A stretch of 64,000 nucleotides of DNA from Flavobacteriaceae bacterium (GTDB taxonomy: Bacteria > Bacteroidota > Bacteroidia > Flavobacteriales > Flavobacteriaceae), in contig JAQWGQ010000019.1 of assembly GCA_029238125.1 (NCBI GenBank), positions 1 through 64,000 on the forward strand. The letters run 5' to 3'. A program made the position numbers and the translations under genes. Numbering within the stretch: the stretch's first letter is position 1; each line of letters begins with the position of its first letter. Under the pieces are notes generated by a model. It did no database searches, was not told where the DNA came from, and was given only the letters and a program-made list of their open reading frames with translations. Positions 32,321-41,975 of the stretch are shown here, one piece after another.

Positions 32321-33639
32321 CAGCTCAGTTTTTTGTGCCACAGCAGGGCTTGTCCGTCTGTGAGTCCAGCTACAAAACAGCTTGTTTGTAGAAGTTGTTG
32401 ATAGCGGTCCTCGGGTGAAAAACGAATGGTTTCAGGCAAAAGGTTTAAAGCCAATCGGTCGAGAGCAGTAGTCTTTTGAGCCGACTGTCGAATCACGGCA
32501 TGACTCAACACCTCCAAAATATGATGAATCGCACGGTATCCCTTTACTTCCTTTTCGATCACCTCCTCGGAGCGATAAATTTTCTCTTTGCTCAATTTGA
32601 TAATATCTTCAACCTGAGCGGTGTATTTACTTTTCTTGAGAAGTGCATACGGAAACTCTCCTGCCAGAATCTCTTCTTCATGTTCCATAAAAATCCGCGT
32701 GGCGTCCTCGATCAAAACCCCAATCGAAAGGGCGCGCAGATAAGCAAGGCGGTCTGTAGTAGTTTGAAGCTGCTTGTACTTGTCGGTATCAATATGATCT
32801 TTCACCAATTTGATAAGGTACTCCAAAGCGTAGGACTCTGGAATCCAGCCCAAGTTGATGCCATCTTCAAAATCGATAAGGGTGTAACAGATGTCATCTG
32901 CTGCTTCGACCAAAAAGGCAAGTGGATGGCGGTGAAAGGTGTTTTGAGAACCTTGTAGTCCCAATTCCTCGGCCACTTCTGAAAAGAAAGTAGATTGGGA
33001 TTGAAAAAAGCCGAATTTTTTATCACTGACTTTTTGAGTGGGTTGAATCGGGGTCGATGCTTTTGGATATTTGGTAAAGGTGCCAAGTGTCGCATAGCTG
33101 CGGCGACGGCCACCTGGAACGCCCTCCCGATCTTCGGTAAGAATTCGAACGCCATTGGCATTGCCTTCAAAACGAATCAGGTCTTGCTGTTGTGATTCTG
33201 TAAGGGTACTGATCAGAGCTGCGCCAGCTCCAGAAGTAAAAAAATCGCCGATGGCTTGTTCGCCCGAATGTCCAAAAGGGGGGTTGCCAATGTCATGTGC
33301 CAGACAAGCCGCAGCAACGATGGTTCCAAAATCGTGTGGCTGATAGCCGTGAGTGACTGCCATGGCAGGGTGTTTTTGGATTACGGCACTTCCCACTGCC
33401 CTTCCCAAACTCCGACCCACAACCGATACTTCCAAACTATGGGTGAGTCGGGTGTGGACAAAGCCAGACTGTGAAAAAGGGATCACTTGCGTTTTGTCTT
33501 GTAGGTGCCGAAAGGCAGAGGAAAAAATAATCCGATCGTAGTCCACCTCAAACCCACTCCGCAAATGGTTTTGATCTGTGCGTAAACGTTTTTTTGTATC
33601 ACCTTGTCTTTTAAGGGATAGCAGGTCTTTCCAATGCAT
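32320..33639 (-). CDS. dgt: dGTP triphosphohydrolase
   Basis: 439 aa HD-superfamily enzyme. RLTHSLEVSVVGRSLGRAVG supplies the first His; CLAHDIGNPPFGHSGEQAIG is the HD motif plus substrate loop. The N-terminal FSSAFRHLQDKTQVIPFSQS block is typical of dGTPases. It hydrolyses dGTP to deoxyguanosine and triphosphate, trimming dNTP pools. Coupled to tadA. Confidence 0.93.
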   Translation of the reverse strand: MHWKDLLSLKRQGDTKKRLRTDQNHLRSGFEVDYDRIIFSSAFRHLQDKTQVIPFSQSGFVHTRLTHSLEVSVVGRSLGRAVGSAVIQKHPAMAVTHGYQPHDFGTIVAAACLAHDIGNPPFGHSGEQAIGDFFTSGAGAALISTLTESQQQDLIRFEGNANGVRILTEDREGVPGGRRRSYATLGTFTKYPKASTPIQPTQKVSDKKFGFFQSQSTFFSEVAEELGLQGSQNTFHRHPLAFLVEAADDICYTLIDFEDGINLGWIPESYALEYLIKLVKDHIDTDKYKQLQTTTDRLAYLRALSIGVLIEDATRIFMEHEEEILAGEFPYALLKKSKYTAQVEDIIKLSKEKIYRSEEVIEKEVKGYRAIHHILEVLSHAVIRQSAQKTTALDRLALNLLPETIRFSPEDRYQQLLQTSCFVAGLTDGQALLWHKKLS

Positions 33640-33643
33640 TTTC

Positions 33644-33677
33644 TTAATCCTTAGTTAACAATAATTTAAATTTAATC
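33644..33677 (+). promoter_or_regulatory. 11-bp-phased TTAAnn array upstream of the TonB receptor (Pho-box-like)
   Basis: TTAATC 33644, TTAACA 33655, TTAAAT 33666 at exact 11-bp steps, plus TTAATC 33672. Direct TTAACA-like hexamers spaced 11 bp are how PhoP/PhoB-type regulators recognise DNA. Confidence 0.4.
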
Positions 33678-33727
33678 TCCATTTATTTAGTGTCAAAATA
33701 ACTCTATTTGCGGCATAAATTTTATAG

Positions 33728-36538
33728 ATGAAAAATAGTCTTTTAATTTTAAGTCTAGCCCTATCCAATCTACTTTTTGCTCAACCCGTTGGCTCTATAG
33801 TTGGGACGGTGCTTGACAAAGATCTAAACAACGAGCCTCTTCCATTTGCAAACATACTAATCCCTGAGGTGAATGTGGGCACAACTTCTGATTTTGATGG
33901 CTTGTTTGCGTTTGATGCTTTAGCAGAAGGGGAATATCTTGTACATTTTAGTTTTGTCGGGTATGAAACCCAAAAGGTCCCCGCCGCAGTTGTTGGTGGA
34001 AAAGTAACCGAAATTCAAGTGTCATTGGCAAGTTCTTCATCAGCACTTGACGAAGTCATCGTCACAACCGTTGCTCGACGTGATTCACAAACCGCTTTGC
34101 TTATCGAACAAAAAAAAGCAGTGAATTTCAAGCAACAAATCGGTGCTGAAGAGCTCACACAAAAGGGGATTGGAGATGCAGCTGATGCCGTGATCAAAAC
34201 CTCGGGAGTCTCGAAAGCCGAATCTGGCTCTATTTATGTAAGAGGACTTGGTGATCGATACAATATGTCGTCTTACAATGGCTTTGTACTGCCTTCCAAT
34301 GATCCATCATTAAAAAATATTGCACTGGACTTGTTTCGCTCTGATATCGTCGAGTCGATCGCGATTGACAAAACTTATAATGTTGACAATTTTGGTGATT
34401 ATGCTGGCGCCAGTATCAACATCAACGCCCTGACTAGCAAATCCAAAAACTACTACAAGCTGAGCATAGGAAGTGGGTTTAACCAATCTGCATTTGATGT
34501 GGACAGCTTTTATCTAGGTCAAGGACCAGGGTATTCTGGTTTTTACAACAACTCCTATCCCAACTACCCACTTGAAAGATATAACTTCGATACAGGATTC
34601 AACCGCGAGCAGGCCTTCGGTGGGGTATCCCCAACCAATATCAGTGGTGCTTTTGAGGCGAGTTATGGAAGACTATTGACTGATATTACGAGGGTGAATC
34701 TCTTTGCTACGGCAAGTTTTGACAACGACTTCAGCTATACAAGTGGGGTAAACCGAGGGAGTATCAGCAAGGACGGTTTGATTTACAAAAATTTCGATTT
34801 TACCACCTACCAATATGACACCAATACTACGGCCATGTTGAATTTAGCGGTGCTAAACCCTTCTTTTTCGGTTACGTTTTCAAATCTGCTTATCAATTCA
34901 TCATCACAAAATCTGCAGGAATACAATGGGGTGATGGATATTTTTGATTTTGCTCCTGAGGGGGGTGGATTTATTCAACGTCACCAATACAAACAAACAC
35001 TTTTGTTGGTCAATCAGGTTTTTGGGCAAGTTGAGGTTCTTGACAAGCTCTCACTTATTGGCGGTGCTTCCTACAGCCAATCTTTAAACTTGATCCCCGA
35101 CCGTCGTCAAATCACCTTATCCCCATCCGATTGGGATAAACCAAATAGTCCAAAGACGTTTGCCAACAACCTGAGTAATGGAGACTCACACCGATATTAT
35201 CAAAATCTTTTTGAAGATGAATTGGGCTATCGCGCCAAGTTGGTCTATGATTTTCAGAACCGAGAAGAAGAAGAAAATAATACCAAGCTCAGTTTGGGTT
35301 TTGTCGGGCGTAAAAAAACAGTGGACTTTGATGCCACACAAATCAATCATGCCCCACGTAGAAATATTGCCCAACCCACTATTGATGATGTGTACGATAC
35401 CGACAGCTATTTTAATCAGGGCAACCTCAGCCAAGGTTTGTTTGAGCTCATCACCTTCCGAGGAAGAAAAGATGTTCCCAATGCACTCGCTCCCCAAACC
35501 TATGGAGGAGAGCAAAATATCACTGCGGGATATATAAGTGCGGATCACAATTTTTCAGAGTCCACCAAAGTACAAGTTGGTCTTCGATATGAAAACATCA
35601 AGCAAAGCATTTCATGGTCAACAACCCTCGACCCAACAGGAGACACCTCTGTGCTTGATGACGTGCAATGGCTACCCTCCTTGTTTGTCCTTCACAAGCT
35701 AAATGATACCAACAATATCAGATTTGCTGCGAGTTCGACATATACCCTTCCACAATACAAGGAAAAGGCATTTTTTCAGTTTGAGGAAGTCACTGAAGTT
35801 TATCTAGGTAACCCTGCCTTATACGCTTCTACAAACTATAACTTTGACCTCAAGTGGGAACAGTTTCCCAGTATCGGGGAATTGGTTTCGGTCACCGCTT
35901 TCAGCCGCATCATCAAAAACCCAATTAATGATGTTTCGATTAGTTCGGCAAGTAACGACCTGAGCTATGTCAACAGTGGGGATCAGGCAACCGTTTTTGG
36001 ACTTGAGTTTGAATTGGTTAAAGACCTTTACAGCAATCCAATCGTATTGGATGATCGAACACTTAATCGTGTTTTCCGTCTGAATCTGAACGCGTCTTAT
36101 ATGCAATCTAAACAAGACCTTGACGGCGAAAAAGTACTGAACGAAACTGCCGCATCTGGCCTGCTCAATCTCAGTGTTGACTTTACCAATACGGAAGATC
36201 GCATCACAGGGGCTTCTGATGTTCTACTCAATGCAGATTTTCTTTATGAGCGAGATTTTAGAAATGGAGCGAGCTTGGTGTCATCCCTTTCTGCCAATTA
36301 TTTTTCTGATAAACTCTATGCCTTAGGTGTACTTGGCAAAGGAAATATTGTAGACAAAGGCCTTGTTACGCTCAATTTTGTGAGCAAGCTTCAGCTCAAT
36401 GAACTTGTGGGCTTGAGCGTGAGTGCCAAAAATCTGTTAAACCCGAGTTATCAAAGAATTCAGGATATACAGAACGTAACCGTTTTGGAATTTAAAAAAG
36501 GGCGGAGTTTATCCTTGGGGGTCAACTTAACATTCTAA
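33728..36538 (+). CDS. TonB-dependent receptor with carboxypeptidase-regulatory-like domain
   Basis: 936 aa. Signal peptide to LFAQ. Residues ~22-110 form the CarboxypepD_reg-like sandwich (GTVLDKDLNNEPLPFANILI). Plug segments follow (VINTGxxD-type RDSQTALLIEQKKAVNFKQ; SIYVRGLGDRYNMSSYNGFV). The 22-strand barrel ends in an aromatic residue (LSLGVNLTF). It imports a substrate across the outer membrane using TonB energy. Phased TTAAnn repeats upstream, and the lipoprotein and PiT transporter downstream, suggest phosphate or a phosphorylated compound (inference). Confidence 0.9.
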   Translation: MKNSLLILSLALSNLLFAQPVGSIVGTVLDKDLNNEPLPFANILIPEVNVGTTSDFDGLFAFDALAEGEYLVHFSFVGYETQKVPAAVVGGKVTEIQVSLASSSSALDEVIVTTVARRDSQTALLIEQKKAVNFKQQIGAEELTQKGIGDAADAVIKTSGVSKAESGSIYVRGLGDRYNMSSYNGFVLPSNDPSLKNIALDLFRSDIVESIAIDKTYNVDNFGDYAGASININALTSKSKNYYKLSIGSGFNQSAFDVDSFYLGQGPGYSGFYNNSYPNYPLERYNFDTGFNREQAFGGVSPTNISGAFEASYGRLLTDITRVNLFATASFDNDFSYTSGVNRGSISKDGLIYKNFDFTTYQYDTNTTAMLNLAVLNPSFSVTFSNLLINSSSQNLQEYNGVMDIFDFAPEGGGFIQRHQYKQTLLLVNQVFGQVEVLDKLSLIGGASYSQSLNLIPDRRQITLSPSDWDKPNSPKTFANNLSNGDSHRYYQNLFEDELGYRAKLVYDFQNREEEENNTKLSLGFVGRKKTVDFDATQINHAPRRNIAQPTIDDVYDTDSYFNQGNLSQGLFELITFRGRKDVPNALAPQTYGGEQNITAGYISADHNFSESTKVQVGLRYENIKQSISWSTTLDPTGDTSVLDDVQWLPSLFVLHKLNDTNNIRFAASSTYTLPQYKEKAFFQFEEVTEVYLGNPALYASTNYNFDLKWEQFPSIGELVSVTAFSRIIKNPINDVSISSASNDLSYVNSGDQATVFGLEFELVKDLYSNPIVLDDRTLNRVFRLNLNASYMQSKQDLDGEKVLNETAASGLLNLSVDFTNTEDRITGASDVLLNADFLYERDFRNGASLVSSLSANYFSDKLYALGVLGKGNIVDKGLVTLNFVSKLQLNELVGLSVSAKNLLNPSYQRIQDIQNVTVLEFKKGRSLSLGVNLTF

Positions 36539-36559
36539 TTTATGTTTGGTCGCTTTCGC

Positions 36560-36619
36560 TTAACATTACGCTACCTTAAATTAACGCTTCATTAACATTT
36601 TGACTGATTCAAATTAACA
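36560..36619 (+). promoter_or_regulatory. Phased TTAACA array upstream of the beta-helix lipoprotein (Pho-box-like)
   Basis: TTAACA 36560, TTAACG 36581, TTAACA 36592, TTAACA 36614: offsets 21, 11 and 22, all close to multiples of 11. The last hexamer lies 20 bp before the -7 box, in place of a -33 element. Confidence 0.5.
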
Positions 36620-36639
36620 TTTCCATTGGCTCTTCATCC

Positions 36640-36647
36640 TATGTTTG
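36640..36647 (+). promoter_or_regulatory. -7 box of the beta-helix lipoprotein gene
   Basis: TATGTTTG fits TAnnTTTG. No -33 consensus at the right distance; instead the final TTAACA occupies that place, as in an activator-dependent promoter. Confidence 0.5.
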
Positions 36648-36664
36648 TAACAAATAATATCGAT

Positions 36665-37837
36665 ATGAAAACGAACGTTACTTTTTTTACTTTTATACTT
36701 TCTGGCTTTTTGTTTGTCTCTTGTTTGAATAACGATACAGACGTTGCAACATGCTCAGATGGCATTCAAAACGGAACGGAAACAGGTGTCGACTGTGGAG
36801 GAGATTGCCTACCTTGTGCAGATCTTTCTGTGCTTTCAGGTGACCTTACAAGCAACCTCACACTAGATGCCTCTGTTGAATATTCACTTATTGGTGCATT
36901 GGTTGTCAAAGCACCTGCCGAATTGACGATCCCGCGAGGTACAACCATCAAAGCAACTGGTGGTACTTCTGCCTATATTGCTGTAGAACAAGGAGCTAAA
37001 ATATTTGTTGATGGATCTGCAGATTCTCCTGTGGTGATGACTTCTGGCTCTGACGATCCACAAGCTGGAGACTGGGGTGGTCTGGTGATCGCAGGTAAAG
37101 CACCCACAAACAAAGGGGCGTCTCCAACCACTGAAGTTGGTGACCTCACTTATGGTGGAACGACTTCTGACGATAGCTCTGGGTCAATTCGCTACTTACG
37201 TGTCGAATATACTGGTGCAACATTTACCAACGAAAAAGAATTCAATGGCGTATCTCTATTTGGGGTTGGTTCTGGTACCACCTTTGAGTATGTACAGGCT
37301 TATGAAGCAGGGGATGATGGAATCGAGTTTTTTGGAGGAACAGTTGATGGATCAAACCTCGTTGTTACTAGCTCTGGAGACGATGGCATCGACTATGCTG
37401 ATGGCTGGAATGGAGACGGAACCAACTGGTATATCAGTGGTGCTGCCAAAGGGGCAATCGAAGGGTCAAACAATGGAGACGATTCAAATGCAATCCCCAC
37501 AACAACAACAACCCTAACAAATATCACGGTTGTAGGTCCGGTTAGCGAAGGTGCGCTATACTACAAAGAAGGTGGTGGGAATGTTACGGTTGTCAATATG
37601 TTTGTTGAAGGTGTAGACCTTGGCGTGAAGTACAAAACATCGGATTCAGCTGCATTATCCAGAATCGCAAATGGTGATTTGACTGTCGATATACAGTTTG
37701 CTAATAGCGCAACTGGCTTTGAGTACACGTCAGAAAACGCAAATTCAGCGCCTTCCTGGATGAAAATAGGAACCGACAATACTGGCGCTGGCAATGGTGC
37801 GAGCAAGCCAGATTGGACAAACGGATGGACAAAATAA
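36665..37837 (+). CDS. Right-handed beta-helix-type lipoprotein
   Basis: 390 aa from ATG 36665; the frame from 36626 starts upstream of the -7 box. Lipoprotein signal KTNVTFFTFILSGFLFVSC, then a Cys-rich linker CSDGIQNGTETGVDCGGDC familiar from flavobacterial surface lipoproteins. The rest is a Gly/Asn/Thr-rich solenoid with short beta repeats (DWGGLVIAGKAPTNKGA, GDDGIEFFGGTVDGSNLVVT, GDDGIDYADGWNGDG). Probably a surface partner of the TonB receptor encoded upstream. Confidence 0.75.
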   Translation: MKTNVTFFTFILSGFLFVSCLNNDTDVATCSDGIQNGTETGVDCGGDCLPCADLSVLSGDLTSNLTLDASVEYSLIGALVVKAPAELTIPRGTTIKATGGTSAYIAVEQGAKIFVDGSADSPVVMTSGSDDPQAGDWGGLVIAGKAPTNKGASPTTEVGDLTYGGTTSDDSSGSIRYLRVEYTGATFTNEKEFNGVSLFGVGSGTTFEYVQAYEAGDDGIEFFGGTVDGSNLVVTSSGDDGIDYADGWNGDGTNWYISGAAKGAIEGSNNGDDSNAIPTTTTTLTNITVVGPVSEGALYYKEGGGNVTVVNMFVEGVDLGVKYKTSDSAALSRIANGDLTVDIQFANSATGFEYTSENANSAPSWMKIGTDNTGAGNGASKPDWTNGWTK

Positions 37838-37867
37838 GTTCGATGATTAATTTTGGTTATATGTTCT

Positions 37868-37905
37868 AAAATATCCCCCCTCTTTTGGGGGGGTATTTTA
37901 TTTTA
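37868..37905 (+). terminator. Strong terminator after the lipoprotein gene
   Basis: AAATATCCCCCC pairs with GGGGGGGTATTT around TCTTTT, followed by T-rich sequence. It separates the lipoprotein gene from the PiT gene transcriptionally. Confidence 0.85.
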
Positions 37906-37947
37906 CATTTACTTGTACATCGACTAAATATTTAGCATTTTTAAACG

Positions 37948-40239
37948 ATGGAAAACATCTACCTATTCATGCTCGTTGCCTTGGCTGTTTTGGCGTTGGC
38001 TGACCTGATTGTTGGTGTGAGCAATGATGCGGTAAACTTCCTCAATTCTGCGATTGGGTCCAAGGCCCTTAGTTTTCGCGTGATTATGATTGTCGCCAGT
38101 GCTGGTGTCGCAGCAGGAGCCATTTTCTCCAGTGGTCTGATGGAAGTTGCCCGCAAAGGCATCTTTAATCCCGAAATGTTTGTCTTTTCCGAAATCATGG
38201 TGATTTTTATTGCTGTGATGATTACCGACATCCTGCTGTTGGACTTTTTCAACACTCTTGGTTTACCCACCTCTACAACGGTATCGATTGTTTTTGAACT
38301 TCTTGGAGCTGCCGTTGCCATGGCCTTATTGAAAATCTACACTGGAGATGCCACCGAAGAGCTCATCGCCTTTATCAATGTCGCCAAAGCAACACAAATT
38401 GTACTTGGTATTTTCTTATCGATTGTATTTTCCTTTTCCATTGGTGCTATTGTACAATACATTTCCCGTCTCTTTTTGAGCTTTCACTATCAAGAAAAAC
38501 CCAAATGGATGAGCGCATTATTTGGTGGTATGGCCCTGACCGCCATTACCTATTTTATCATCATTAAGGGAATAAAAGGTACCCCTTATGCTGGCGAAAC
38601 ACTTCCTCTTCTCGGCGGCATGACCCTTGGTGAATTTGCCGAAACCGAACTAATCACTGTGTCTTCACTCGGGCTTGTGTTTTGGACTTTGATCAGTATG
38701 ATCTGGGTTCGTTTTTGGGATATCTACAAAATGATCATTGCTGTTGGAACTTTTTCACTCGCCCTCGCTTTTGCGGGCAACGACTTGGTCAACTTTATCG
38801 GCGTTCCCATTGCCGCTTGGCAATCCTATCAGTCGTGGTTGACTTCGGGCATAGACCCAGAACTATTCTCCATGGGGGGCTTGGCTGCAAAAGTCGCTAC
38901 ACCAACTATCTTTTTGTTCGCCGCTGGTCTGGTCATGGTCGTTACCTTATGGACCTCCACCAAAGCCAAGAAAGTCGTCAAAACAACCATTGACCTTTCC
39001 CGACAAGACAAAACCGAAGAACGCTTTGAACCCAATGCCTTATCACGTGGAATGGTCAATGTTTTTGTCAACACAACTGCCGTTATCAATCGACTGATTC
39101 CCAAACCAATTCAAAATCTGATTACCAAACAATTTACCCAACCAACACTCGAAGAAGCAGTTATCAAAAAAGGGGATTTGCCCGCCTTCGATAACGTTCG
39201 TGCATCGATCAACCTCACCGTAGCTGCTGTCTTGATTTCTATCGCTACCTCTTACAAGCTCCCGCTTTCAACGACCTATGTGACCTTTATGGTTGCCATG
39301 GGGACATCCCTTGCCGATCGGGCTTGGGGCAGCGATAGTGCTGTCTATCGTGTAGCTGGGGTGATCAATGTCGTTGGAGGTTGGTTTTTGACTGCCTTCA
39401 TCGCATTCACTGCTTGTGCCTTGCTCGTTACCTTTATCTATTTCGCCAAGCTGGTTGCGATTATTATTTTGCTGATTTTCTCCGCAATCATTCTCTACCA
39501 AAACTACATCCGATCTCAAATAGAAAGTAAAACCCTCAAGGAAGAAGATGAACTTTATATGTCCGAAGCGGGGTCAGTGCAAGGACTCATTGCAGAAAGT
39601 GCCTATAATGTTTCCCGTATGGTTCGCCGCGCCAATGAAATCTATAAAAATACCATACATGGCCTTGCCACTGAAAATATTGACACCCTGAAAAAAAATA
39701 AACGAAGTGTTAAAAAACTCGAAAATGAAATCAGTACCCTTCGCGATGAGCTCTACTACTTTATCAAAGAACTCGACGAAGACAGTGTAAAAGCCAGTAA
39801 GTTTTTTATCGGGCTAATCGATTGTTTGGAAGACATGTGTCAATCGCTTGAGCTCCTCAATAAAAAGTGTCAAAAACACGTCAGTAACAAACATAAAAAA
39901 ATCAAATACACCCAAATCAAAGCCCTTAAAACCATCGAAAATGAGTTGGAAGATTTGTTTTCTGAAATTCGATTTACATTTGACCTCAATGACTTTGATC
40001 AGATCAAAATCATTCTTCCAAAAAAGGAAATTTTGTTCCAATCGATTAACAGCCGAATTCAAGACCAAGTTAGTCGTACGCGAACCGAAGAATCAAGCCC
40101 CAAAAACACCACGCTTTTCTTTGGTGTTTTATCTGAAACCAAAGACCTGATCGCCGCAACAATGAACTTGATCGAGCTTTACTATATCGAGTATGACAGC
40201 GATATTGACCCCTTGATTAAAAAGAGTTCAGAGTCCTAA
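37948..40239 (+). CDS. PiT-family inorganic phosphate transporter with C-terminal PhoU-like domain
   Basis: 763 aa. Two PHO4 repeats: LIVGVSNDAVNFLNSAIGSK at the start, and FDNVRASINLTVAAVLISIA ... KLPLSTTYVTFMVAMGTSLA in the second half, with about ten TMs. After the last TM (~residue 525) comes a ~230-residue charged helical domain (NVSRMVRRANEIYKNTIHGL) resembling PhoU-like regulators. Imports phosphate with H+ or Na+. The fused PhoU-like part suggests flux control in cis. Confidence 0.9.
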   Translation: MENIYLFMLVALAVLALADLIVGVSNDAVNFLNSAIGSKALSFRVIMIVASAGVAAGAIFSSGLMEVARKGIFNPEMFVFSEIMVIFIAVMITDILLLDFFNTLGLPTSTTVSIVFELLGAAVAMALLKIYTGDATEELIAFINVAKATQIVLGIFLSIVFSFSIGAIVQYISRLFLSFHYQEKPKWMSALFGGMALTAITYFIIIKGIKGTPYAGETLPLLGGMTLGEFAETELITVSSLGLVFWTLISMIWVRFWDIYKMIIAVGTFSLALAFAGNDLVNFIGVPIAAWQSYQSWLTSGIDPELFSMGGLAAKVATPTIFLFAAGLVMVVTLWTSTKAKKVVKTTIDLSRQDKTEERFEPNALSRGMVNVFVNTTAVINRLIPKPIQNLITKQFTQPTLEEAVIKKGDLPAFDNVRASINLTVAAVLISIATSYKLPLSTTYVTFMVAMGTSLADRAWGSDSAVYRVAGVINVVGGWFLTAFIAFTACALLVTFIYFAKLVAIIILLIFSAIILYQNYIRSQIESKTLKEEDELYMSEAGSVQGLIAESAYNVSRMVRRANEIYKNTIHGLATENIDTLKKNKRSVKKLENEISTLRDELYYFIKELDEDSVKASKFFIGLIDCLEDMCQSLELLNKKCQKHVSNKHKKIKYTQIKALKTIENELEDLFSEIRFTFDLNDFDQIKIILPKKEILFQSINSRIQDQVSRTRTEESSPKNTTLFFGVLSETKDLIAATMNLIELYYIEYDSDIDPLIKKSSES

Positions 40240-40274
40240 TGCCAATCGAATTCTAACGAGTAGCGCATATTATG

Positions 40275-40282
40275 TACCTTTG
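40275..40282 (+). promoter_or_regulatory. -7 box upstream of the acyl-CoA carboxylase gene
   Basis: TACCTTTG, 41 bp before the ATG. No clear -33 element. Confidence 0.35.
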
Positions 40283-40323
40283 CACATCGGTATTCCCTCA
40301 ATAAAGGGCCTAAGCCAACGCCT

Positions 40324-41925
40324 ATGCAAAGTTTTCGATCCAAAATCAATCCCAAGAGCGATCGCTTCCTCAGAAATAAGGAAGAGATGCAAGTGTTGGT
40401 TGACGAGCTTCATGCACACCTGACCGTTGCCAAAACCGAAGGCAGCAAGGCATCGATTGAGCGTGCTAGGAAACGAAAAAAGTTTTTGGCCAGAGAACGC
40501 ATTCAGCTTTTACTTGACAAAGACAGTCCTTTTATCGAGCTCATGCCCTTGGCGGGCATGCTCCACCAAGGGGGATTTGGCCCTGGCGGAACTACCGTAG
40601 CCGGAATTGGTTATGTCAACAAACGCCTTTGCATTGTCAATGCCAATCTCAGCACACGCAAGGCAGGAACAGTCGATTATGCGACAAGTTTAAAAATCCG
40701 TCGATTGGGTGAAATCGCTTTAGAAAACAAAATCCCAACCATCAACTTGGTGGAGAGCGGTGGTGCAAACCTTCCCGATCAAGATCGAGTATTTAACAAC
40801 TATGGCGCAACCTTTCGGGAGATGTCGTTGCGTTCCAAGCAAGGGATTCCCACCATCTCGGTCGTATTTGGCAATGCCACCGCTGGCGGTGCCTATGTGC
40901 CGGGCATGTCGGACTATACCATTATGCAAAAGGATACTGCCAAGGTGTTTTTGGCGGGGCCGCCATTGGTCAAAATGGCAACCAATGAGGACACCAATGC
41001 CGAAGAACTTGGGGGTGCAACCATGCATAGCCACGTTTCGGGCGTTGCCGATTTTTTGGCAGACGACGAAATGGATGCCATCAACATTGCCCGTAACGTT
41101 GTAAAAACCCTCAAACCACATACTCCCCACTTTGAACCGCCTAAACCCATCGTACCGCCAAGATATAAGCAAGATGAACTGTTGGGCATTCTTTCTGCCA
41201 ATCTCAAAAAACCAGTTGATGTCCGTGAGGTCATTGCACGCATTGTGGATGGATCAGAATTTACCGAATTCAAAGAAAACTATGGGATTACCATGGTGTG
41301 TTGCTGGACAAAAATCGGGGGCTATCCTGTAGGTGTCATTGCCAGTAATGGCGTCATCTTTGCTGAGTCTGCCCAAAAGGCCACCCAGTTTATCCAACTC
41401 GCCAACAAGTCCAACCTTCCCCTGTTGTTTATGCACAATACCACTGGTTTTATGGTTGGGAAATCCTATGAGCAAAACGGAATGATCAATAGTGGCTCAC
41501 AAATGATTCATGCAGTAGCGGGGAGTACAGTTCCCCATATCAGCTTGCTGATCGGAAACTCCTATGGTGCTGGAAACTACGCCATGTGTGGCCGCTCGTT
41601 TTCCCCACGATTTTTGTTTTCGTACCCCAATGTGAAAGCGGGGGTAATGGGAGCCGAGCAACTCGCGGGGGTAATGGAAATCATCAAACGCCAGTCGGCC
41701 GCTTCCGCCAATACCAAGCTGGATGAAAAACAACTCAAAACTGAAAAGGAAGCCATCAAAAAAGACGCACAAACCAAAGCCAGTGTCTGGCATGCCACGT
41801 CTGAACTTTGGGATGATGGTGTAATCGATCCGCGCAACACAAGAGAACGCCTGACCATGGCACTAGCCACGGTCTATCAACACCCCATTGAAGGAACAGA
41901 TTGTTTTGGTGTGTTCAGAATGTAG
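40324..41925 (+). CDS. Biotin-dependent acyl-CoA carboxylase, carboxyltransferase (beta) subunit
   Basis: 533 aa. Crotonase-fold halves with GGFGPGGTTVAGIGYVNKR and VESGGANLPDQDRVF in the N half, and the carboxybiotin-side GNATAGGAYVPGMSDYTIM and NSYGAGNYAMCGRSFSPRF in the C half. Length and motifs fit methylcrotonyl-CoA or related acyl-CoA carboxylases used in leucine or branched-chain catabolism. The biotinylated alpha subunit is not in the window, so the substrate stays open. Confidence 0.88.
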   Translation: MQSFRSKINPKSDRFLRNKEEMQVLVDELHAHLTVAKTEGSKASIERARKRKKFLARERIQLLLDKDSPFIELMPLAGMLHQGGFGPGGTTVAGIGYVNKRLCIVNANLSTRKAGTVDYATSLKIRRLGEIALENKIPTINLVESGGANLPDQDRVFNNYGATFREMSLRSKQGIPTISVVFGNATAGGAYVPGMSDYTIMQKDTAKVFLAGPPLVKMATNEDTNAEELGGATMHSHVSGVADFLADDEMDAINIARNVVKTLKPHTPHFEPPKPIVPPRYKQDELLGILSANLKKPVDVREVIARIVDGSEFTEFKENYGITMVCCWTKIGGYPVGVIASNGVIFAESAQKATQFIQLANKSNLPLLFMHNTTGFMVGKSYEQNGMINSGSQMIHAVAGSTVPHISLLIGNSYGAGNYAMCGRSFSPRFLFSYPNVKAGVMGAEQLAGVMEIIKRQSAASANTKLDEKQLKTEKEAIKKDAQTKASVWHATSELWDDGVIDPRNTRERLTMALATVYQHPIEGTDCFGVFRM

Positions 41926-41975
41926 CCCTTTTCAAAATCGAATTCTCTGCTATTGTCTGCTGTTTGGGTGTGTGA

